Of a DNA stretch of 64,000 nt, positions 48,801 through 60,800 are shown piece after piece. The stretch is from Mytilus trossulus (Eukaryota; Mollusca; Bivalvia; Mytilida; Mytilidae). Within the stretch, counting starts at the first letter, position 1. Every line of letters starts with the position of its first letter. The position numbers and the translations under genes were made by a program. Under the pieces are notes generated by a model that had not been told where the DNA came from, ran no database searches, and was given only the letters and a program-made list of their open reading frames with translations. The DNA is taken from assembly GCF_036588685.1 (NCBI RefSeq), contig NC_086376.1, positions 28,247,930 to 28,311,929 of the forward strand, given 5' to 3'.

Positions 48801-51800
48801 ATATAATGATCAATCTGTTTTTCTCTGAAAATCAAATCAGTGCAAAAATATGACACAGATCGAGCATTTCCTTAAAAAACAAATTAAATAAATGGAATAT
48901 TTTCTTGAAATTATTTGAAATAATTTTGCCCTCACATGAATGATGTTAAAGTTGGATCCATGTCTTACCAAAGCAATATCTCAGTAATAATTTCAGTTGA
49001 TTTTAGAAAACAAAATATCTAAAATTATGTATTATTTCCAGCTCAGTAGGCACCATAGCTGTATGAATGGGAGTAGGTTCAGTAAGACCCCTTTTTGGTC
49101 CCAACATATAGCAGTTTTACATAAATTGTGAAAATGTAATCCTTTAGCTATTTATTGAAAAGTAGAATGCTTCTGTTACACAAATATGGGCTGTTTTTTG
49201 ACAATACAATGCACATATATCAGGTACTAGCATCATTAAGTCATGCTAAATAATACTGAAATCTTCACTATTCTAGCATTTTAGTTATATTTTAGACGGT
49301 TTCTGTCTTAAATGAAAGTGACAGCATTCGTGTTCATTCATAATATAGAAAAGTAAGTTGTATTTGATGATAATACATAACATATATAAAGGTTGAGGAT
49401 GAACACGGATGCAGCCACTTTCATTTTTGACAAAAAACAACTGAAAAGTGACGATTTTTAGCATATTTGATAGATTTTTCATATTTAAAAGCTTGAATCG
49501 GATCGTTTTTAATTACTTAATCAGTTCAAATTTTTCACATAAACTAATTGAATCAAATGAAATAGACACTTAAGTGTTTAAAAAGTGTCTAAAATATTTA
49601 ATTAGATGAACCTGAAATTTGAGGCCAAAATGGGCCCTTATAGGACCTACTCCTTTCAGGTAGCAATGAAAAAAATAATGACTTTCCTTTCGTTTATTAC
49701 TTTATGCAGAGTCATTTATTTATTGATTTTTAGTGAATCGAGAAATGGTTTACAGATTGCATATAAACCAATTGTAACTTCTAGGGTAAACTTTCGTATT
49801 GTTATTTTAATTATGTACAGAAATTCATGTGGGCAAGCACCATGGATTCCAAAATATTAATATATATCAGACATTTATAAATTTACCAGACATTGTCCGT
49901 GTGGGCTAAGTATGAAACAGTCATCTCATTTTTAGTTTTCAAGGCTTTCTTAAGAAACTGTCATTTTAACATAATTCACGATCTTTTTGTCCCAACCTTT
50001 TGCCTTAAACAGCCACATATTTCTGGTCATAAAAGTAACATGATGATATATATATCAAAACAAGCACCTTCATATTTTGGATAATTATAAATATATTTGA
50101 CATCTGAATAAGTGATAACTGTATTTGTAGAAGGCAGTATGAGTTATGGAAGTTCCAGCGAGACTCCCGACAGTGACAGTAGTTCTTTAGAGGATGATGA
50201 TGATATCGACAGTGATGACGAGAGATTCAAGACAGATAACTCTGAAGAGACAGAAGACGATCAAGGAGAAGCACCTCAGCCTTTTAAAAGAAATCCTGAT
50301 GATCTCAGGATGTACGATAAATTCTTTCCGGAAATATTTGAAATTGAGGTATGATATGACATTACCATTTTGATTTAACTTTGTTTAAAGGACTTATGTT
50401 ATCTATTACTATCACTTGATATCATAAGGGCCTTTAGGGGTCTTTCTGTCCATCATGTCTGTAAACAAAAACAGTGTTCCTATAAATGATTGTCATCTAA
50501 ATTTGGTCTGCATTGTATGTATGAAAAAAAAACCACAAAAACATGAGTAAACTATAAGCAATTATGAAAAGGGGTAATTTATCAAGAATAACAACTGATT
50601 TCAAAGTGTGGAATAAGTTTAATATATAGTTGTTTTCAGAAAGTATATACTAGCCCCTGTTTATATTCCAATAGAACTGGCAGGACACATGACACTTTGC
50701 AGGCTCATTTCTGCTGTGAATAAGATCTGTAAATTCTAGATTTTGCTATGTATTTATTATTCCGAATGTAGGAATAGGTTTCTGCATTTTACATTTGATG
50801 GTATTTTTTGTATGCAGTATTTCCTTAAATTATGATAATGAACCTCATATTGTAGTACAACAATGAAAATTACAAAACCATGTAAAAACTAAGCAACAAT
50901 TTACAATATCGATAAAATTTATGTACAAATTCTTCTAAATGAAAAAATAATTTCCTTCACCTTATAAATCTAGATTATTGCTTGTATACAATAGTTCATC
51001 ATTATTGTATGAGATTAAAAACTACACAATATTATTTTTATCATCAAAATTGCTAGATCTGTCAAATGACATTTATATTTGTAGATTTTTAAAAGTAAGA
51101 TGTACCATAGTAAACTACTTTGATATTTTTTAGATTAAAGAAGATGATGACCTTGACCCATCACTTCTTCCTCCAACATCTATATATATACCAACTGGTA
51201 ACTTTGAAAACTTAATGTCATCTGAAGCTCAACAAATTAAACATTCTCTGTATCAAAAGGAGGGAACTTTCATGTATTCTTCACGGACCAGTGGTTATAG
51301 TAGTTATGAATCAGACTATCCTGACTCTTATCGAACGGGGCGGTGTGATTCAGCTACAGCTATAAACATGAAAACAGGATCTAGTCTCTTCTCTTTAGAC
51401 TTGCCCCAAAAAGGTGCTATCAAAAAAACAATAATTTCTCAACCAAAGACAAGCAAGAAATCAAAAGCAGGCAAAAAGTCTAGCATTAATAAAAAAGTAG
51501 GAAAGAAAACAAGTACAACAAGCTATCCAGATTTACTAGAATTTGAAAGTGAATTTGAAGGTATGAATATTTCTCAAGATCAAAAAGATGTTGACGAGAC
51601 AGGATCAAGTAGTGGTGAAGAAGATGATACTGATTCATATTTCCATGATGTGTTAGTGTATCAGGACAAGGCTTGTTCTACTAAAGGAGCGTATAGGTTT
51701 GAGAAAATAGGTTACCCTGATCTGATTGGAGCTAGAGGTTGTCCTTATTTGGAGCCATTATACCGGAGAAAATTTGGTGTTCAAAGGTTTGTTTATTGTA

Positions 51801-54800
51801 AATAATTAAAGGAGTAGGTCTGGTAAGGACTGATTTTGGCCTCAAATTTCCGGTTCATCTGACGAACGATTTTGACCACTTTTTAAACACTTAATTGTCT
51901 ATTTCATTTGAATCAATTAGTTTATGTGAAAGATTTTAACTGATTTTGTCATTAAAAACGACCCGATTCAATCTCAAATATGAAAAATCTACCAAATATG
52001 CTGAAAAATGTAATTTTTCAGATGGTTTTGGTCAAAAATGAATGTGGCTGCATCCATGTTCATCCTCAATCTTTATATATGTTATGTATTATCATAAAAT
52101 ACAACTTACATTTTGATATTAAGGATGAACACAAATGCGGCCACTTTCGTTTCACACGAAAACTGTCTAAAATTTTACTAAAATGCTTGAATTGTGAACA
52201 ATTCAATAATTTAGCATGACTTAATGGTGCTAGTACCCGATATATGTGCATTGTATTGTAAAAAAACAGCCCATATTCAGTAGCAGAAGCATTCTACTGT
52301 ACAATAAATAACTAAAAGTTTACATTTTAACAATTTTTTAAAACTGCTATATTTTGGGGCCAAAAAGGGGTCTTACTGAACCTACTCCTTTGTGTGTAAA
52401 TGTTGATTCTTTGATAAATTATTGGTGTAGAAAACTTACAAACTTTTAAATCAATAGAATTTTCTGCAGTTTGGATTTTTTAATTTCAAATGACTGGTCT
52501 TTTGAGGAAGATTTTATAAATTTTGATAGGTACTAAATATATTAGATGTCATGGTTAGTAGTAAGATTGTGATTTACCTATGACAAGGATTTCCAATGAG
52601 TTGTATATTTTTACAGAGCCAAAGTATTTGAGGATATAGACAGAATGATTCACCCAGAGCATGTGATAGATAGAGATGTTTATGATGTGGATGCTACCAT
52701 TAAAAGATGTGGATCAACTTACTGTAACAGAAATTCTAATCTTAGTAACAGGGATGAACTTAGGTTAGTTTATTAATAGGTCAGTGAGAAATCAGCAATG
52801 CAAAAAATACAAAAAAACATTTAAAGGTAAATTATTTTTTCTAAAAGATAAACATCTATACAATATGTGGAGTTGTTAATTGGTATGAGTTCATAAAATT
52901 TGTGCATAACCTTAGCATAGACCATCCAGTATGTTATGAACATATATGTCTTGTCAACTTGAAAAAGTTATATTGATATTGTACGAAAAATTGAGATCAA
53001 TTTCATTTTGTGGGTAAAAGGGGAATATTAATGATGGAAGATACTTTAAAGTGTAATGTTAAAATTTGTCAAAATTTCATTCAATACAATTAATTGCCCT
53101 AATGCATGTTTGTGAATGAACGATAACTTGATACAGAGGAATACTGAGAATCTTAAACTGTTTTATTTTTCAGAATTGGAAGTCAGTTAGATGCAGTGGG
53201 AGCTAATTCTCTTAGATTTAATGCTCAGTTTGAATGTGGGAATCTCAGGAAAGCTATTTGGGTAATTTATTCATTTTCTAATTAATAATTAAAGAAATAT
53301 CTCCAGGATAGTGATACAACATTTCAGTCAATGTAGAAATTCATTCAATATAAGTTAAATGGTTGGGGGTTTCTGGCATTTAATAAAAAGTATAAGGTAT
53401 GGTCAGAGCCATAAAAATTCCCCTCAAGTTGCAAAATTTGTGAAATTCTTCAATCTATTCAAAATTATGTTATTTTTATTAACATGAAAAAGATGACAGG
53501 ATCTAAACACTTTTAATAGTTCAGAAATGTTGGTTGTGTTATTGCTGACATACTGAACATTTTGAAATTTATGTATTTTCACCTTAAAATTAACATTTGC
53601 AAAATTTAATTGAAATCATGTTATTTGATAAATATATTGGGTTTTTTTTATGCCCCATTATGGTCATTTTGATTTCGGTCTGTTTGACATTCATCTGTCT
53701 GTCTAGCTTCAGATTAAAGTAGAGGTCCAATCAACCTGAAACCTAGTACACATGTTCCCAATAATATAATCTTTCTAATTTTAATGCCAAGTTAGAGTTT
53801 TTACCCCAATTTCATGGTCCAATGATATATAGAAAATGATGGTGTGAGTGGGGTATCTGTGTAATATGGACACATTCTTGTTTTATTATCAAATTCATGT
53901 CCAGTAAATTGACCTTTTTTATGGAGACATGATAAACTGTCTTAATAAAGAGACAATGGTTTATTATAAGCACTCTTGGGTTAAGCACAATTATGTTAAA
54001 AACTAAAGAATTAGAGTCAAAATTTTCCAATTATATCATTGCTATACCACAACTAAAATTGATTATATAAAAGAATTTCCTTGTCAGGTCAAAATCAAGT
54101 TTTTAAAAGAATTGTTTTCTTTGCATTATTCAGGTGAGGGAGTTTGAATATGACTTAATTTTGAACCCAGATGTCAACACAAACCACCACCATCAATGGT
54201 TCTACTTTGAAGTTAGTAACATGATAGCAGATATACCTTACAGATTTAATATTGTTAACTGTGAGAAACTTAACAGTCAGTTTAACTTTGGTGAGTATAG
54301 ATTTAGTACAGACTAAATCTGAAAAATCAAAGTTAGCAAAGTACCTACCTGTAAAACGACAAAGTATCTACAAGTTACGCTTCAAAGTACAATGTACCTC
54401 TAGTAAAGCTACTTATACTTTGCAAAGTTGTTTTTACAGATTTTGATTTGATAAATAGGAAAGATAGTATTTATACAGATTAAATATTGTGGAAATGTTA
54501 TTTTTTAGTAAATCTTGCAGGACTTAGATATGAGTTGATTCCAAATTTGTTATTTACCATTGTCATCATAGGTGAAAGCAGTTCAAGTAATGGCTTGATT
54601 CTGTTTGTTCTTTCCATGACCCCTTTGATGGAAAACTTTTGTCTTCAGATTTCTTGGCCTCTATTGAAGGAAATATTTTATATTCAGTCTTCAACCTGAT
54701 AAGTATAGATTATCGGGTTTTCTACACATTGATATCGTAAAATATCAGCCGCGAGCCACAATGTGAACCTTTTTAGCAAGTGAGTAGAGTGAATGAGCTA

Positions 54801-57800
54801 AAAAGCTTTCAGTTGTGTTGAGCGGCTGATATGATTATTTACGATATCTATACAAAAAAACCATGATTATCTGTTTATAGTTCTATATTACTGGTCTTTT
54901 TTCCCTCACTAAGACAGTTTTACGCTCGACAAAAGCAAGCTAGATAACATCTCCTCTCACATTGTGATGTCACTGATTATGCCTGCTCTCTTCTCAAAGC
55001 TGTGATACAAGAATCAACTAAGCAGGGTGATATAGGTGTAGAAAAGGAAGATAATGATGAGTTTAAGCTTGTTAGCAATTTTAACATCTGCCATGCAGCC
55101 ACTATCTTGTTTGCAGATAGTTTACCACTCTTGCTATACAAGAAAAAGTCAAAATGTTCTTTATTTCAATTAAAGGGAATGATAAGTTATGGCTCTGTAT
55201 ATATGCATCGAAGAAGAACCAGACACAGTATTGGTCTTGTAGACTCAGTTCAAGTTGTTTGTAATAACCGTTTCAAAATCTGCTTTAAACATGTGTTGAA
55301 AAGTTTCATGCAGAACATATATTAATTAATTTCAGGTATGAAACCAGTGATGTTTTCTGTGACAGAGTCTATAGAAGGACGGCCATTTTGGTCAAGAGTT
55401 GGTACAGATATCTGCTATTATAAAAACCATTTTACACGGAGTGCTCAAGCTACTGGAGGCGTTAAGGGCAAAACATATTTTACAGCAACATTCACAGTCA
55501 AATTCAAACATAACAAAGACATATGTTACATGGCATACCATTTCCCATACACATATACTACATTACAGGTGAGTTTGAGAAAATAAGTGTTAATGGAAGA
55601 TCTTTTGGTGTATGTAGCCTATATTTATAAATGGGCAATTATTTCATAGCGATTTCAATAATGATCTAAAAATTACACTAACTTTCAACAATCAAGTGCA
55701 TCCCAATTTTTATTTAACCTTCCCTTATTAGGGCCCAGCTGAATGATGGAAACCCTATAGGGATCAGTCTATCTGTTCATCCCTCTGTCTGTGCTTCCGT
55801 TCATAACAAATTGTGTCCACTCTATATATAGAGAACCATTATCATTTCATATTTTATACTTGACATGTATATTAACCACACCAGAGGATGTGTTGTAATG
55901 TTTGTACATGTTGTAATGTTTGTACAACTTCCTAGGTCAAAGGTCAAGGTAAACATTTTGGTTTCAGTTGACAACTCTATGTCCTGTGGTAGAAACCGTG
56001 TCCGCTCTATATCTTGTGAATCGTTATGATTTCAAAGTTTATACTTGACATCAAGGATCCGGAAATTTTTTCACCTAATTTCGGTCATTTTCATACAACT
56101 TAAAAGTTGATGCCCCTTTTCAAAAAATGATTGTCAAAATCACATTACTGCATGAGACTCATTATGAGTATGCTCATACTCGATCGTCATGTTCGTAGCA
56201 TCAACAAACTTGTTTCACTATTGCATCGCATTTACTTCATGATTTGTCCTACCATTTTCCATAAATCGATCAAGGGCAATTAACGGAAGGCAACAGTTTA
56301 AAAATAAAATGATTTTAATGACTCAAAACGATAATATCCTCAGTAATCGCTTACGTTTCCTTTGATTTTGAAGTCAAAATTCAAACCGGATGTACTGCGA
56401 CAGTACTAAAATGAACAATTCCGGACTCATTTCCGGGATTAGTTTTGTTTATCCAAATCACAGGAAACCATCGGCTTTTTAATATTTTACCTTTAATAGT
56501 GTAAGAATATTAATTAAAATAGTTCCACTAGCTTTATTTAGGATGAAATTATTTTAAATTTACAATTAATTGTCTAAATCTGAGGAAGAGAATTTCAAGC
56601 ATGCGTATTACATAGAAAACAAAGCACGTGTGTTAGAAGTAAAAAAAAAAAGTTTCTAGGTAAATTAAACCAAGTTTTAATTTAATTTTAAATCATAATT
56701 GACAATTGTCTAACCTGTTGAGTAATTAAATAATGAAGCCAGTTGGTATGGAATTTCTTTATAATAATAGTTTGGAGCTTGTGATTAATTGCCAGGTGTG
56801 AATTAAAAACACAGGTAAAGAGATTAGGAATCATTAGCCAAATGCTTCTGGAGGCATTAATTATAGTTATTAGGAGGGCCCTCAGGATTATAACACTTTA
56901 TTGAAGTGGCAGTTTAATTACAGGAAGTCAATAACAAAACAAAAATATGTTCAAAATGGCGATTTTGAAAGTCCATCTCAACGAAATGACCGAAATTATT
57001 AAGGTTGAAAAATAAAATTTGACCTAAATCCCAATTAAAAGTTTAGGACATTATAGTTTCAGTTTAGGACATGACTGGCAAATATGACCGTTTCCGGACC
57101 CTTGCTTGACATGTATATTTTTCAATACCACAGGGTGTGTCATAATGTATCACTATGTCTAACTTCCTAGGTCAAAGGTCCAGAGTTCGCGAAAACTTCG
57201 TTTGATCCGTCGGTCATTGGACCGACAAAGCAAAATTATTTGTCAGTCCTACAAAATTTTTGCCAGTCCTAAAAAAATCTGTCAATTTGATCCTAATATA
57301 AAATAATAACATATTTTATCCAAAAATATCTTTATTATTATTTTTAGTTTTATTTTTTCACAGCCACGGACAAATTAATAATAAAGGACACGTTCTGTTC
57401 TTCTGATTGTTCTTATAGTCATCTTAACTATCAATTTCATCAACTGAATCATTTTCTCAGTATTTGTTATCTCCATCTAAGATTTCAATCGCCGATTGTT
57501 TGCCAAGAACAAATTTAGCAGGCCACGTGTAGATCGGCACTAAGTTTTCCATAGGTTTCAGCTTGTCTATAATAACAGGAATCCAGTACCGGAAATAACC
57601 TGCAGGTACATCTGAAGACCGATGTAAATACGTATTGGAATTAGTTGCGATACAACTAATTACCGATAAAAAGGGAACTACAACGGCCGTTTTTACATCG
57701 GTCTTTAGGACCGACACTAGGTTTCAAAATACTGGTCCGAGTCTCATTTTGGCGGTCAGGACCGACAGGACCGACCATTTTCGCGAACTCTGAAGGTCAA

Positions 57801-60800
57801 GGTCAAAAACTTTTGATTTCAGTTGACCGCCCCATGTCCTATCGTAAAGATACACATTGTTTACCACATATTATTCACAGCGGGCCCACAGAGATGGCTT
57901 CAATCCATAGATAGATATTATTTAAGAATCCTATCAATGTACTGGTACAGATATTCTTCTAAAAATTTCATATATTTTATATGTATAGATTATAACATGG
58001 CCTTTTCCATATTGGCCCTGGTATCATCCTGAGACTCCCATATCGGCCTTGAGGCTTTAGCTAAGGTCCGATATGGGTCAAGGGATGATACCAGGGCCAA
58101 TATGGAAAAGACATGTTATAATCTATTTATCACATATTTAAGTTCTGTGATTAAGGACGCAATGATGTGACGTCATTTGGAATCGGGGCACAATATCAAT
58201 ATTCTCTTTTTCCCCCAGGCAATTTTGAAGTTATTGCATATGCAAAACCCAATGTATTTGTAAGAAATATGTGATAACCTAAACTTATATTCATTTGTTA
58301 GACTCAACGGCTTATCAAAAATGTTGTATTTTATCTTCCAGACTCATATCCAAATATGGGATAGATCCACTGATCATTCACAGATATTTTTCCGTAATCA
58401 AACATTTTGTCAGACGATTAGTGGTAATAATGTACCAGTATTAACTGTCACAGCTCAGCCAAAGTCATATAGTAGAGATAATGTAGAAGAACTTAGTAAG
58501 TAATTAGTAGTTATCTCTGTCACAGCTCAGCCAAAGTCATATAGTAGAGATAATGTAGAAGAACTTAGTAAGTAATTAGTAGTTATCTCTGTCACAGCTC
58601 AGCCAAAGTCTTATAGTAGAGATACTGTAGAAGAACTTAGTAAGTAATTAGTAGTTATCACTGTCACAGCTCAGCCAAAGTCATATAGTAGAGATAATGT
58701 AGAAGAACTTAGTAAGTAATTAGTAGTTATCACTGTCACAGCTCAGCCAAAGTCATATAGTAGAGATAATGTAGAAGAACTTAGTAAGTAATTAGTAGTT
58801 ATCTCTGTCACAGCTCAGCCAAAGTCTTATAGTAAAGATAATGTAGAAGAACTTAGTAAGTAATTAGTAGTTATCACTGTCACAGCTCAGCCAAAGTCTT
58901 ATAGTAAAGATAATGTAGAAGAACTTAGTAAGTAATTAGTAGTTATCTCTGTCACAGCTCAGCCAAAGTCTTATAGTAGAGATAATGTAGAAGAACTTAG
59001 TAAGTAATTAGTAGTTATCACTGTCACAGCTCAGCCAAAGTCTTATAGTAAAGATAATGTAGAAGAACTTAGTAAGTAATAAGTAGTTATCATGGTTATA
59101 TGGATAAGAGATTCATACCATCATACAGAAATCTCATGTGGTTATACGTAAAATGAAATGTGTTTAAAACCCAGAAAATTTCTTGAAGACAGCAGAGCAG
59201 GTGTGGGAATACAGAGACTGTGCTAACAATTTGTTGGTTACTATTAAACCTTTTCAACAATTCTCGACTCTGACTAATGACACCTACAGTTTACAGGTAA
59301 AATGGAGGGGTCGTCTCAAAGACAAAAAATGTCTAGTTATCATAACGATACATAAATTCGGTTTGGTGGTTATATATGGCCACAGAAGATATAAATAATA
59401 TAAAAAGTAAATAAAAATATTTCTCTATCATACAATATTCTTATTACATCTATAACACAAATTTCATGTTGAATTGACTAAAAAATTACTGCAATCATTC
59501 CGCATCCTGATCATCTTTCTCTTCAACTTTATGATTATGCCGAGAATAAATGTGTATCTGTGAAAGTTTTTCTGGAAATTTCTGAGAATTTCTGAAACAT
59601 TATTACTGGACTGTTTGTTGGTCTATTATCACACTTGTAAACACTTTCGAGACTTGTAAATGATCTGAACCTTACTCGATGTACATATTCAATTTTGGGA
59701 GGGTAAAAACATATTGATTTCAAAGATCAAAGGGAGAGATCAAGATACCTTGTTAAAGTTGGTGTATTTCCTTCTTGAATAAGGGGGATGCATCAACATT
59801 TAAGCAGTACATACCTGCGTGTGGAATTTATAATTCAGCATACTAGTTACTATAGAGCTTAACATTGTCATTGTCAATTCTTTTTGTTTAGTGCTAAGCA
59901 GGGGTTGGGAGTCCAATGACTTTTTCCCTCATTTAATTATATGGTCGTCCTTACGGACTAATTGTCCAATATGATTGCCCGTGTTCCGAAAAAACAACAG
60001 ACTTTGTCCTTTTTATCGTAAAGCCATTCCTCAGTTCTCGAAAATTACCTCCTAGTTTCTTGCAAGAAGCGGGATTTGCTTAGCAATAGAGTTTAATGGG
60101 GTCCGTGTTCATCAAGTATTGTTGGTTTTATATGTTACACTGTCATTACTATATTTTATTTTATTGTCAACAGGTCAGAAATTGTTTCTTTTTTCCTTGA
60201 CAAATCTTTGCCGGTTTTATAATCTTTTAATTTTGTTTTTTCATACTACTCATTCTTTTTGAATTTCGTCTATGACCATGCATAAGGGATTTTGTTTTTT
60301 TTATCTTATTAGATTAGTAAAACTCCGTCTCATTTTTTAAAATGTTGATACTGTGTACGGCCTTTTTGGAAATAAGGCTTCGCCTTCTAATTTGATTTCT
60401 TTTTAGTCGATCAGAGATCGCTGTTTCTTTTGTTTGTTAATTTTTATCTGTATTTTTCTTCTGGTTTTTTTTTTCACCGTACAGTAAGTTGATCTTTGTT
60501 TTTTCCTTCTAGTTTTAAAAACCCATGCCATTTTACTCTGTTGGAAAGTTATATCATTATCAATCAAACAAACTTAAAGCATTCAATCTCTAAGTGATGC
60601 ATATATAGTATTATTTATTTTTTTAATTTTTGAGACGACCCCTTACATCTTACCTGTCGTAGTCGTGCTCAACTGTAGGTGTAGACAATTGTTGAAAAGG
60701 TCTAATACACCATTAAATTAAATGCAGTCTTTTGTATCTGTAAACCACTGCAAAACGCACCAAAGGAATGAAACTGATCATGTTTAATCATATAATACAA

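Larger units (their letters stand above)
55740..58000 (+). other. Intron 15: repeat with nested transposon insertions
   Basis: An older dispersed repeat (CTTCCTAGGTCAAAGGTCAA, TTTCAGTTGACAACTCTATG, GTGTCCGCTCTATATC) is present twice, at about 55780-56050 and again at 57105-57860. It has been interrupted by two separate elements listed below. Removing the inserts restores contiguous repeat sequence, as judged by eye. Confidence 0.75.
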
